DNA of 64,000 nucleotides. Source: DASUNP01 sp963728545 (GTDB lineage: Bacteria > Acidobacteriota > Blastocatellia > UBA7656). Where the stretch lies: assembly GCA_963728545.1 (NCBI GenBank), contig CAVSKO010000002.1, positions 4,030,001-4,094,000 on the forward strand. Direction: 5' to 3'. The notes beneath the pieces are model-generated. The model saw only the letters and a list, made by a program, of their open reading frames with translations. It was not told the DNA's origin and did not search any database. Every line of letters starts with the position of its first letter. Positions within the stretch are counted from its first letter, which is position 1. Position numbers and translations under genes: made by a program. Below, in pieces: positions 43,250 to 56,545 of the stretch.

Positions 43250-46200
43250 ATGTATTGCTCATCAACTACTCAATCAACAGGAAGGTCTACTTGTCTAAGG
43301 ATCGTTTTTCTCACACTGGGAGTTATCAGCTTTATCGGATTGATTGCCTTGCCTAAGGCGCAACCTGCGGCTTACAGCACGGCTACCGTCGCACCTCCGG
43401 GTGGTTTGGTATTAATCGATTTCGAAGATTTGACGCCCGACGGGCCGGGAACGCCTGCCACTGTTTCTGTGACCAACCAATATGAGGATAAGGGAATCAT
43501 TTTCAACAGCCCGGTCGCCCTTGATTATTCAAGAGGGCTTCCCATCCCTGGATTCGCGCATTCCGGCACAAAGGCCGTCGAACAATGCTACGGCACAGAG
43601 TTCTGCACGACTCCGATTGAGATGAGATTCACTACGGCGCAGGCTCGCGTTAAGGTCTGGGCAGGTTACCGTCAATCGCTCGGCAAAGGGCGCACTGTGA
43701 TCTTACGCGCTTTCGACGCGAACGGTATTGATGTAGGCTCCGCGACTGTCAGCCTTAACCCAAATACCAGCCCGCAACCGATTAGTAAGCCGTTGCAGGT
43801 CATTTCGACCAGCGCAAACATCTCCCGCGCAACAGTAGCTTTTTCGCCTGGAGAGGTTTTGACGAATGGCCTGGCCATTGACGATATAGAATTCGACACT
43901 ATCGGGCTGTCGCCCTGTTCAAGCGCTCAGCCCCCGGTCGTGACGCTTAACCCGCGTTTGAATTCGCAACTTGTGCAGACCAACAATCTTATCCCGGAAG
44001 GCATTATAGCTACGCAAACGCCACTTGAATCGGCTACCTTGAATGTTACGGGGACCAACGGAAGCAACTCGCTTGACCTTTTGAGCAGCGGCTTAATCTC
44101 GCGGAGCGGCGGTGGTATTGATCTGGTCAGGGTTCAAGGGATGTTGTTCCCGGGCCGCAACACAGTCACTGTCAATGCCAGGAATTGCAATGGTGTGGGC
44201 CAAAGCAGCGCGATAATGATTTATGGCCCTGTAGCCGAAGGCACGCGGTTTATATTCATGGGGCTTGAAATCACGCAGGCGATCCAGGACATGAGTAATT
44301 CAGTACCGCTGATCGCAAACAAGCGAGCTTTTGTTCGCGTCTATCTGCGCGCGGAAGGCCCGACCGGCGAAATACTCAACGTCAGCGGCACTCTAACAGC
44401 CTCCCGGCCCGGCGATTTCAATCCGCCTCTCACTCCTGCCGGACTTGAATCATTAAACAAGATCACCGTCAATTCGGCGGCAGACATTATAGATAAGCGG
44501 CTGGACATCAACGCGAGCTTGAATTTTGAGCTGCCTCCCGAATGGATAGCGGCAGGGCAATTGCAGCTTCGCCTCTCGCGCCTGGACATTGAGGGGACCT
44601 CGTCGGGTCTCTCCTGCGCAGGCTGCCAAAACGTAGGGAGGTCGGGTGCGCCCATCGTTTACGAGTTTAAGAACGCCCCGCCCGTAAGCATTTTCATCGC
44701 CAGCGTTCCCTATAGCATGCTCGACGAGATGGGCGAAACCCAAATCTATGAGCCGAGGCAAAAAGATTTCGATCTGCTCGCGTCCTGGCTAAAGCGGGCC
44801 TATCCGACAGGCACAGTTCTCAGCACTCAGATAACGGCTGACGCTTTTGACGGCCTTCCAGAATGCGGCGCTGTGAATAAGAAACTCTATTATTACAAAG
44901 TGATGGGCCGGCTAAGGCTGGGAATAGATGAGCGCACGCGCTACTACGGCATGGTATCGGACGAAGGCAACTTCATGCGTGGCTGTTCACAGGGCGCTCC
45001 CAGCTTTGTCGCCTCCGGGCCGACCGGCGTGCCCGGCAACCCGCACAGTGCGTCTGCCTCTGGTGGGGGATGGGATACGGATGGCTCCTACGGTGACTGG
45101 TACGGCGGGCACGAGATCGGCCATATGTTTGGTCGTTTACACGCACAATTCTGTGGCGTGACAGCCAACTACGTGCCTTATCCGTATGACAATGGTTTCA
45201 TCAGCGGGCCTGACTTCCGCTACGTTGGCTTCGATCTAGGTGACCCGAACAACATGATTCAGCAACAGGTCTATGCCCCCGACGTCTGGACGGATGTTAT
45301 GACTTACTGCCGCAATGAGTGGATGTCGAACTTTACTTACGAAGGCATCCTCGATGGAATGATTCACGATGTGATCGATCTCGACCCTATCTCTCCGCCC
45401 GGCGCTTCGGTAAAAACTTCGAGCGATGCTTTATTCGTACTGGGCAGTCTCAACCTGACGAACGAGAGTGTTCAACTGGATGATTTCTTGCGCTTACCGG
45501 GGCTCAGGCTCTCGCCACGACCGGAGAGCAGCAGCTTTAGTATCGACCTGCTCGACGGCGCAGGCAACCTTCTGGCGAGATACCCGTTCGAGCCAAAGGA
45601 AGACACTGACACCGAATCCGATGGAGATAGGATTGCCCTGGTTACAGAAGTAGTCCCATACCTTCCAGGCACAAAGCGAATCGTAATCTCTAAGGACGGC
45701 GTTGGGTGGGCCTCTCGCAACGTCAGCGACAACGCGCCGCAAGTCAAGGTTAGCTTTCCTAACGGTGGCGAGACGCTCCAGGGGCAGACGCGAACCGTAA
45801 CCTGGAAGGCCAGCGACGCCGATGGCGATCAACTCACCTATTCGTTGCTTTACAGTACTGACGCCGGACAGAGCTGGCAGCCTATTGACACGAACATCAA
45901 CCGGTCCAGCTATACGTTGAAACTAGAAGAACTCTCCGGCAGCAACAGGGCGCTCGTGCGGGTCATTGCTACAGACGGAGTGAACACAAGCACGGACGAT
46001 TCAAACGCCCCATTCCTCGTGCCGATCAAAGCGCCGCAAGCCAGAATCACTTCTCCGGCTAATCAGTCTGTCTTCTCGACAACTCAGACGGTAGTATTGA
46101 TCGGTGAGGCTAATGATCTTGAGGACGGCTTTCTAGACGGGCAGGCGCTGCGGTGGAGTTCCGACAGGCAAGGCGCGCTCGGCTCCGGACGCGCACTGAG

Positions 46201-46564
46201 CGTCACAGGGCTTACTCCAGGCACGCATAAGATCACCCTTACCGCCAAAGACAAGAACAATGCCGAAGGGAATGCCTTCATCCTGATACGGGTTACACCG
46301 GCTATTCCCACAATCGTTTTCAGCGGCAACTCAGGTATAACCTGTCCGGCTGACATCACAGTAACGGCGGCGCAGAGTCAAAGCTCCGTCGTTGTGAATT
46401 ATCCTTTGCCGGATTTCAGCAACCTGGGAGGCGCAGTTGTTTTAGCCTCGCCTCCGCCCGGCTCTGCGTTCCCAATCGGCTCGACAACCGTAACCATAAC
46501 CGCAGCCACTGCCTCGGGAACCTTCTCCTGCACGTTTAGAGTGAGAGTAAATCCGGCAACTTAG
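43250..46564 (+). CDS. Secreted metzincin-like metalloprotease with Ig-like and HYR domains
   Basis: A 1104-residue exported protein with a signal helix (about 18-42). A complete metzincin zinc site, HExxHxxGxxH, is present as GHEIGHMFGRLH (His621, Glu622, His625, His631), with a Met-turn at Met684 (VMTYC). N-terminal parts (60-230) resemble a beta-sandwich binding module. The C-terminus has an Ig-like region (VSFPNGGETLQGQTRTVTW), another beta module (about 925-1010), and a HYR domain (about 1025-1104, ITCPADITVTA). AAAGGAGG (43235-43242) gives a strong start. It lies 215 bp after the anti-sigma-like gene and may belong to the same regulon. A bidirectional terminator follows. Confidence 0.88.
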   Translation: MYCSSTTQSTGRSTCLRIVFLTLGVISFIGLIALPKAQPAAYSTATVAPPGGLVLIDFEDLTPDGPGTPATVSVTNQYEDKGIIFNSPVALDYSRGLPIPGFAHSGTKAVEQCYGTEFCTTPIEMRFTTAQARVKVWAGYRQSLGKGRTVILRAFDANGIDVGSATVSLNPNTSPQPISKPLQVISTSANISRATVAFSPGEVLTNGLAIDDIEFDTIGLSPCSSAQPPVVTLNPRLNSQLVQTNNLIPEGIIATQTPLESATLNVTGTNGSNSLDLLSSGLISRSGGGIDLVRVQGMLFPGRNTVTVNARNCNGVGQSSAIMIYGPVAEGTRFIFMGLEITQAIQDMSNSVPLIANKRAFVRVYLRAEGPTGEILNVSGTLTASRPGDFNPPLTPAGLESLNKITVNSAADIIDKRLDINASLNFELPPEWIAAGQLQLRLSRLDIEGTSSGLSCAGCQNVGRSGAPIVYEFKNAPPVSIFIASVPYSMLDEMGETQIYEPRQKDFDLLASWLKRAYPTGTVLSTQITADAFDGLPECGAVNKKLYYYKVMGRLRLGIDERTRYYGMVSDEGNFMRGCSQGAPSFVASGPTGVPGNPHSASASGGGWDTDGSYGDWYGGHEIGHMFGRLHAQFCGVTANYVPYPYDNGFISGPDFRYVGFDLGDPNNMIQQQVYAPDVWTDVMTYCRNEWMSNFTYEGILDGMIHDVIDLDPISPPGASVKTSSDALFVLGSLNLTNESVQLDDFLRLPGLRLSPRPESSSFSIDLLDGAGNLLARYPFEPKEDTDTESDGDRIALVTEVVPYLPGTKRIVISKDGVGWASRNVSDNAPQVKVSFPNGGETLQGQTRTVTWKASDADGDQLTYSLLYSTDAGQSWQPIDTNINRSSYTLKLEELSGSNRALVRVIATDGVNTSTDDSNAPFLVPIKAPQARITSPANQSVFSTTQTVVLIGEANDLEDGFLDGQALRWSSDRQGALGSGRALSVTGLTPGTHKITLTAKDKNNAEGNAFILIRVTPAIPTIVFSGNSGITCPADITVTAAQSQSSVVVNYPLPDFSNLGGAVVLASPPPGSAFPIGSTTVTITAATASGTFSCTFRVRVNPAT

Positions 46565-46602
46565 AACGGTTTTCATTTGAGCGTAGTTAACTGCGGAACG
46601 AA

Positions 46603-46643
46603 AAAAAAGAGAGATGAAGAAATTCTCTTCATCTCTCTTTTTT
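46603..46643. terminator. Bidirectional intrinsic terminator
   Basis: An 18-bp perfect stem (AAAAAAGAGAGATGAAGA at 46603-46620 with 46626-46643) and a 5-nt loop AATTC. It gives a U-run on either strand and separates the convergent metzincin and rpoC genes. Confidence 0.92.
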
Positions 46644-46681
46644 AGTTTGATGCAAAGCAACCTCACGGCTTGCCTTGTCAA

Positions 46682-50917
<4,236 letters not shown>

Positions 50918-50940
50918 TTTTCCTCCGTCCCTTGTTAGAA

Positions 50941-51015
50941 GTCCTGAGCCCTGTGCCCTGAGTGCTGAGTAAAAACAGATACTCAGGACTCAGGACTCAG
51001 CGCTCAGCACTCAGG
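50941..51015. repeat. Heptad-word hairpin between rpoB and rpoC
   Basis: The right side reads as ACTCAGG ACTCAGG ACTCAGC GCTCAGC ACTCAGG, a 7-nt period. The left side (AGTCCTGAGCCCTGTGCCCT...) is its imperfect complement. The hairpin lies inside the operon without a T-run. Confidence 0.8.
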
Positions 51016-51018
51016 ACA

Positions 51019-54000
51019 TTATTCCATCACTTCCTCGCTGCGGCGCATCAGCTCAACGTCGAGACACAGCGATTGAAGCTCGCGTATCAGAACGTTGAAC
51101 GATTCGGGCACGCCGGGATCGAAGTCGGCTTCGCCTTTTACGATTGCCTCGTAAATCTTCGACCGGCCCGCAACGTCGTCGGACTTCGCAGTCAACAGCT
51201 CTTGAAGTATGTGCGCCGCGCCGTAGGCTTCCAACGCCCACACTTCCATTTCGCCAAAGCGCTGGCCGCCGAATTGCGCCTTGCCGCCAAGCGGCTGCTG
51301 CGTGATGAGCGAGTACGGCCCAATCGAGCGCGCGTGTATTTTGTCGTCTACCAGGTGCGACAGCTTCATCATATAGATGTAGCCTACGGTCACCTTTTGC
51401 TCGAACGGGTCGCCGGTCAGACCGTCGAAAAGCATGGTCTTGCCCGACGTAGGCAGCTCGGCAAATTCAAGCAGGTGTTTGATCTCCTGCTCGCGCGCGC
51501 CGTCAAATACAGGCGACGCGAACTGTATGCCTTCGACCAGCGACCAGGCGTGAGCGGTCAACGCCTCATCCGACATCGCGGTGAACCGCTCCTGAGATTC
51601 AGTCGAAGTGAAGACCTCGTGATAAATCTTGCGAAGCTCGTTTATCTTTCCGCCTTCTGCGAGCAGCTCGCCCACGTGGTTGCCTATCGCTTTTGAAGCC
51701 CATCCGAGATGCGTCTCAAGAATCTGGCCGACGTTCATACGTGAAGGCACGCCCAAAGGATTCAGCACGATCTCGACCGGCGTCCCGTCGGGCAGATACG
51801 GCATCTCCTCTTCAGGGAGTATGCGCGCGATGACGCCCTTGTTGCCGTGACGGCCCGCCATCTTGTCGCCGACGGAAAGCTTGCGCTTCATGGCGATAAA
51901 GACTTTGACCATCTTGATGACGCCCGGCGGTAGCTCGTCGCCCTTCTTGAGCTTCTCAACGTTCTCGTTGTGAAGCTGTCGCTGGACGTTGATCTGCCGC
52001 TCGGTGCGCCGCTCGATGTCGGAGATTTCCGCCCCCACGTCGAGCCGCGAGCTTGTGATCTCGACCTTGCGCAGCGCGCCGATCTCAAGCTCTTGAAGCA
52101 TCTCGCGCGTGAGCTTGGTCCCCTTTGCGAGCAGCTTCTTGTTCTTGTAGGTCAGGTCGTCGGCAAGGCGCTGGCCTTCCAACAGCTCGTAGATACGCTT
52201 GTTGCGCTCATCTTCGAGAATGCGTATCTCGTCGTTGAGGTTCTTTAAGAGCTTCTCTTCTTCGGCGTGCTCGATGTTCAAAGACCGCTCGTCTTTTTCC
52301 GCGCCCTTGCGCGTAAAGACCTTGACGTTGACCACCGTGCCGTCGATGCCGGGCGGGCAGGTGAGCGAGGCGTCGCGCACGTCGCCCGCTTTTTCGCCGA
52401 AGATCGCGCGGAGGAGTTTCTCTTCCGCCGTCAATTGAGTCTCGCCCTTCGGCGTGACTTTGCCGACGAGTATCGAGCCGGGCTTCACGCTAGCGCCGAT
52501 GCGGATGATCCCCGAGTCGTCCAGGTCGCGCAGGGCCGATTCCGAGACGTTCGGGATGTCGCGCGTTATCTCTTCGGGGCCGAGCTTCGTGTCGCGCGCT
52601 TCGACTTCAAGCTCTTCGATGTGAATCGAGGTGAACGAGTCTTCTTTCACAAGTTTCTCGGAAACCAGAATCGCGTCCTCGAAGTTGTAGCCGCGCCAGG
52701 GCATGAAAGCCACCAGCACGTTGCGGCCCAGGGCAAGCTCGCCCCCCTGTGTGCAAGGGCCGTCGGCGATGACATCGCCTTTCTTGATGACCTGGCCTTC
52801 GCGCACTATGGGCTTCTGGCTGATGCAGGTGTTCTGATTCGACCGCTTGAATTTCGTCAGCGCGTAAATGTCGGCGTTGATCTCGCGCGAGGTTGTGCCT
52901 CCCGCTATGCCGTGCTCGGCTCGGATGATGACGCGCTCCGAGTCCACGGAATCGACCACGCCGTCGCGGCGAGCCACGACGACCGCGCCCGAATCCTGCG
53001 CCGTCACGCGCTCCATCCCCGTGCCCACGAGCGGCGCTTCGGCGCGAAGGAGCGGGACCGACTGGCGTTGCATGTTCGACCCCATGAGCGCGCGGTTCGC
53101 GTCGTCGTTTTCGAGGAACGGGATCAGCGACGCGGCGACCGACACGAGCTGTTTCGGGCTGACGTTGATGAATTCAAGCTCCTCGCGCATGACAAACTTT
53201 GTCTCGCCCGCCTTGCGCGCGGCCGGGCGCTCCTGCTGGATGCGGCCCTGGCGGTCGACTTCGACCGTGGCCTGCCCGATGGTGTAATGGTCTTCCTCCC
53301 AGGCCGACAGGTAAAACGGGTACGGCTCGTATTCGGCCGACTGCTGGTTCGATTCAAGCTTCTTATTCGCGCGGTTGACCTGCTCTTTAGGCAGGTGGTC
53401 GCCGATATTGAACTCGGTGTCTCCGGCCGAGAGCACGCGCACATAATCGATCACGCGCCCGTTTTCAACCTTGCGATAAGGCGATTCGATAAAGCCGAAC
53501 TCGTTGATCCGCGCAAAGCAAGAGAGGCTTGAGATCAATCCGATGTTCGGACCCTCAGGCGTCTCAATCGGACAGATGCGGCCGTAGTGAGTCGGGTGAA
53601 CGTCACGGACTTCGAATCCCGCGCGCTCGCGCGAAAGGCCGCCCGGCCCGAGGGCCGACAATCTGCGCTTGTGCGTGATCTCCGACAGCGGGTTCGTCTG
53701 ATCCATAAACTGCGACAACTGCGAAGAGCCGAAAAACTCGCGCACCGCAGCCGTCACGGGCTTGGCATTGATGAGGTCGCGCGGCATCGCGGTCTGCATC
53801 TCTTGATGGATCGACATCTTTTCTTTGATGGCGCGCTCCATGCGAACGAGGCCGATGCGGAATTGGTTTTCAAGCAACTCGCCGACGGCGCGCACCCTTC
53901 GGTTGCCCAGGTGATCGATGTCGTCCGGCTCGCCTATGCCTTTGCGCATCTTGAGCAGGTAGCCGATCACGTCTACGAAATCCGTAGTCGAAAGCGTCTG

Positions 54001-55530
54001 CTGGTTGATGCGGTCGCGCTCGGGTTTGCCGAGCTTTATGTTGAATTTTAAACGGCCAACGCGCGAGAAATCGAATTTGCGCTCGTCGAAAAACATCCCG
54101 CGAAACAGGTTCCAGGCCGTCAGAATGGTCGGCGGATCGCCGGGGCGCATCTTGCGATAGATCTCAAGTATGGCGTCGCGCGGCGTCTTGACCGAATCTT
54201 TCTTGAGCGTCTGGCTTACGACCGTGCCGACATCGTCGCGTTCGGGGAAGAATATCTCGACCTCCGAGACGCCCGACTCTATGATCTGCTGCCACTCGCG
54301 CGCGGTAAGCTCCGCGTTGGTCTCGGCTATGACTTCGCCCGTTTCGGTGTTGACCACGTCGTCGGTCAAAAACGCGCCTTCGATCTCTTGAGGGTCGACG
54401 GCCACGGATTTGATCTTGGCCTTTTGAAGCGTGTCGATGTCTCGCCGCGAAAGCTTCTTGGCGCTTGAGCCGCCACGGACGATCACTTCGCCCGAACGGT
54501 CTTCGATAGATTCGGCCAGCCGCAACCCGACGAGCCCCTCATTAGGCTCGAAGTGCAAAAGCCCGCCTTTGATCGTCGCCTTTTGTGAAGTGTAGAACAT
54601 GCGGAGCACTTCGGCGTCGGTAAAGCTCGCGCGCTTTATCTCGTCCTCAAGCTGAGAGTCCGAGCCTATGCGGTCGAGATCGATCTTTTCCATAAGCCCG
54701 AGGGCGCGCAGAAAGACCGTGCCGAGGAATTTGCGCTTGCGGTCTATGCGGACATAGAGCAGGTTCTTTGTGTCGTACTCGAACTCCACCCACGAGCCGC
54801 GATAGGGAATGACCTTGGCCAGAAAGTAAGTATTGTTGTTGGCCTTCTCAAAGAAGATGCCGGGCGAGCGGTGGAGTTGGCTGACGATAACGCGCTCGGT
54901 CCCGTTGATGATGAACGTGCCGTTATCGGTCATCAGCGGTATCTCGCCGAAAAAGACCTCTTCTTCTTTTATGTCGCGGATAGATTTCTGGCCCGTGTCT
55001 TCATCCGTGTCCCACACGGTCAGGCGAATCTTGACCTTGAGCGGCACGGCATAAGTCATGGATTTTTCCTGGCACTCTTTTTCCGAGTGCTTGTGCTGCA
55101 AGGTGACCGGCTCGCCGCAGTTGTCGCACAGCACGGGCGAAACCGTGTTGACGGTGCCGCACTGCGGGCAGGCCACGTCTTCCGCCGCGTAAGGGTTGAC
55201 GCGCAGAATAGCCCCGCAAGAGCGGCAATTGGCCCTCAGGTGGTAAAGCCCTTCAAGCTGACCGCACTTGCACTGCCAGTTACCAATCGAATACTCGACA
55301 AAGTCGAGCTGCGAGGTTTCGCGAAAATCGGTTATCGGAAAGACGGATCGGAAGACGGCTTGCAGGCCCGTATTCTCACGTTCTGCCGGCAGCAGGTCCA
55401 TCTGCAAAAAGCGATTATAGGATTGTCTCTGAACCTCTATGAGGTTCGGAATTCTTATCGCCGTCTTGATCCGAGAAAAATCGAACCGCTCGCGGCTTGC
55501 GCCGTTACCGTAGTTAACTTGTGCTGACAT
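51019..55530 (-). CDS. rpoB: RNA polymerase subunit beta with Cys-rich insertion
   Basis: Second-largest RNA polymerase subunit, 1503 residues against ~1340 in E. coli. Core landmarks are intact: GEIPLMTDNGTFIINGTERV, the rifampicin region around LSQFMDQTNPLSEITHKRRL, and KMAGRHGNKGVIA. The N-terminal lobe carries an extra segment at about residues 85-142 with four Cys pairs (QCKC, NCRSC, ACPQC, LCDNC), arranged like a double zinc ribbon. The start at 55530 is chosen because GAGGAG stands 5 nt before it; the frame is open to a TTG at 55542. A terminator-like hairpin lies in the long rplL-rpoB spacer. Confidence 0.98.
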   Translation of the reverse strand: MSAQVNYGNGASRERFDFSRIKTAIRIPNLIEVQRQSYNRFLQMDLLPAERENTGLQAVFRSVFPITDFRETSQLDFVEYSIGNWQCKCGQLEGLYHLRANCRSCGAILRVNPYAAEDVACPQCGTVNTVSPVLCDNCGEPVTLQHKHSEKECQEKSMTYAVPLKVKIRLTVWDTDEDTGQKSIRDIKEEEVFFGEIPLMTDNGTFIINGTERVIVSQLHRSPGIFFEKANNNTYFLAKVIPYRGSWVEFEYDTKNLLYVRIDRKRKFLGTVFLRALGLMEKIDLDRIGSDSQLEDEIKRASFTDAEVLRMFYTSQKATIKGGLLHFEPNEGLVGLRLAESIEDRSGEVIVRGGSSAKKLSRRDIDTLQKAKIKSVAVDPQEIEGAFLTDDVVNTETGEVIAETNAELTAREWQQIIESGVSEVEIFFPERDDVGTVVSQTLKKDSVKTPRDAILEIYRKMRPGDPPTILTAWNLFRGMFFDERKFDFSRVGRLKFNIKLGKPERDRINQQTLSTTDFVDVIGYLLKMRKGIGEPDDIDHLGNRRVRAVGELLENQFRIGLVRMERAIKEKMSIHQEMQTAMPRDLINAKPVTAAVREFFGSSQLSQFMDQTNPLSEITHKRRLSALGPGGLSRERAGFEVRDVHPTHYGRICPIETPEGPNIGLISSLSCFARINEFGFIESPYRKVENGRVIDYVRVLSAGDTEFNIGDHLPKEQVNRANKKLESNQQSAEYEPYPFYLSAWEEDHYTIGQATVEVDRQGRIQQERPAARKAGETKFVMREELEFINVSPKQLVSVAASLIPFLENDDANRALMGSNMQRQSVPLLRAEAPLVGTGMERVTAQDSGAVVVARRDGVVDSVDSERVIIRAEHGIAGGTTSREINADIYALTKFKRSNQNTCISQKPIVREGQVIKKGDVIADGPCTQGGELALGRNVLVAFMPWRGYNFEDAILVSEKLVKEDSFTSIHIEELEVEARDTKLGPEEITRDIPNVSESALRDLDDSGIIRIGASVKPGSILVGKVTPKGETQLTAEEKLLRAIFGEKAGDVRDASLTCPPGIDGTVVNVKVFTRKGAEKDERSLNIEHAEEEKLLKNLNDEIRILEDERNKRIYELLEGQRLADDLTYKNKKLLAKGTKLTREMLQELEIGALRKVEITSSRLDVGAEISDIERRTERQINVQRQLHNENVEKLKKGDELPPGVIKMVKVFIAMKRKLSVGDKMAGRHGNKGVIARILPEEEMPYLPDGTPVEIVLNPLGVPSRMNVGQILETHLGWASKAIGNHVGELLAEGGKINELRKIYHEVFTSTESQERFTAMSDEALTAHAWSLVEGIQFASPVFDGAREQEIKHLLEFAELPTSGKTMLFDGLTGDPFEQKVTVGYIYMMKLSHLVDDKIHARSIGPYSLITQQPLGGKAQFGGQRFGEMEVWALEAYGAAHILQELLTAKSDDVAGRSKIYEAIVKGEADFDPGVPESFNVLIRELQSLCLDVELMRRSEEVME

Positions 55531-55626
55531 ATCGCTCCTCAATCAGTAGGCAAGAAAAAGCTTGCAGCCGGCCACACGACTGTCAACTTCGCGCGAGAAG
55601 CTTATCCACGCAAAACGGGGAAAAAA

Positions 55627-55648
55627 GAGGCGTATCGTAAGACGCCTC
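55627..55648 (-). terminator. Terminator or attenuator between rplL and rpoB
   Basis: On the minus strand GAGGCGT and ACGCCTC form a 7-bp stem followed directly by TTTTTTCCCC (complement of 55617-55626). It lies ahead of rpoB, as the E. coli rplL-rpoB attenuator does. Confidence 0.6.
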
Positions 55649-55704
55649 AAAGCGAGGAAAGATCTCAAAGTTGCGCTCGTGACCCGCTGCAAGCTTAATT
55701 AATT

Positions 55705-55767
55705 TTGAAGACACAAAGGCGAAGCACGGCTGGAGACACCTACTCCAACCGCGAGCTTCGCGTGTGT
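55705..55767 (-). promoter_or_regulatory. Structured leader segment upstream of rpoB
   Basis: GAAGC...TGGAG and CTCCA...GCTTC can pair as a stem with internal loops, extended by outer ACAC/GTGT pairs. It lies between the heptad hairpin (55875-55927) and the attenuator-like hairpin. Role unknown. Confidence 0.35.
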
Positions 55768-55874
55768 TTGAGAACCAAATAAACTTTATTATCGTCGCCG
55801 CCTCTATGTCGTCCCTAAATATTGATATTACCCGTGGACAGGCCATTCGGTCAAGCGAGGTTTGTCAGTTGACC

Positions 55875-55927
55875 GTTGTCAGTCGTCAGTTGTTCGGAGC
55901 AACCCGCTGCAACTGACGACAGACGAC
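55875..55927. repeat. Heptad-word hairpin GTCAGTT/GTCGTCA after rplL
   Basis: GTTGTCAGTCGTCAGTTG (55875-55892) pairs 16 of 18 with 55910-55927. The wider region reads GTCAGTT GACCGTT GTCAGTC GTCAGTT, a 7-nt period on both arms. It lies just downstream of the rplL stop. Confidence 0.8.
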
Positions 55928-55943
55928 GGGCGACGGACAGAAT

Positions 55944-56333
55944 TTACTTGAGATCAACAGTAGCTCCGGCATCCGTGAGCTTCTTCTTTATCGACTCGGC
56001 CTCATCCTTGGGCACGCCTTCCTTGACTGGCTTGGGCGCTCCATCGACGAGGTCTTTGGCCTCTTTCAAGCCCAGGGCAGTGATCTCGCGTACGACCTTG
56101 ATGATGCCGATCTTTTTGCCCGGATCGGCCATGCCCGTGAGTATGACGTCGAACTCGTCCTTCTCTTCGACGGCAGGGGCCGCTGCTGCCCCGGCAGCCG
56201 GAGCAGCAGCCACAGCCGCTGCGGCTGCCGACACGCCAAATGTCTCTTCCATGGCCTTGACCAACTGCGAGGCTTCAAGCAGCGTCAGGTCTTTTATCTG
56301 ATCTACTATTGTTTGAATCTTGTCCTGTGACAT
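55944..56333 (-). CDS. rplL: Ribosomal protein L7/L12
   Basis: Stalk protein of the 50S subunit, 129 residues. The N-terminal dimerisation region (IVDQIKDLTLLEASQLVKAMEE) is followed by an Ala/Pro hinge (AAAAAVAAAPAAGAAAAP) and the C-terminal domain that contacts translation factors (EKDEFDVIL... KIGIIKVVREIT, GLKEAKDLVDGAP). The start at 56333 matches the family length; the frame extends upstream as a basic run with no homology. Confidence 0.98.
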   Translation of the reverse strand: MSQDKIQTIVDQIKDLTLLEASQLVKAMEETFGVSAAAAAVAAAPAAGAAAAPAVEEKDEFDVILTGMADPGKKIGIIKVVREITALGLKEAKDLVDGAPKPVKEGVPKDEAESIKKKLTDAGATVDLK

Positions 56334-56479
56334 AACTATCCGTGTCCTCCTAAACCTTATCGAAAATCTAACAGTGACCGCGCTGCGTTGCCGGTGCATC
56401 TCCGAGCGTCGCGCGCTAGAGGGAGCCGCTCAACTGACACTAAGCAAAGCGGCCAGTAAATGATTGCAACAAACCACTC

Positions 56480-56544
56480 GATTTCGGATTGTGGATTTCG
56501 GATTGAGAGAACAAGCTCCTCTTAAATCCGCAATCCGCAATTCC
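56480..56544. repeat. Heptad-word hairpin GGATTTC/GGATTGT between rplJ and rplL
   Basis: The left arm reads GATTTCG GATTGTG GATTTCG GATTGAG (56480-56507). The right arm (56524-56544) is complementary to GGATTGC-type words. It abuts the rplJ stop codon. Confidence 0.8.
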
Positions 56545-56545
56545 T

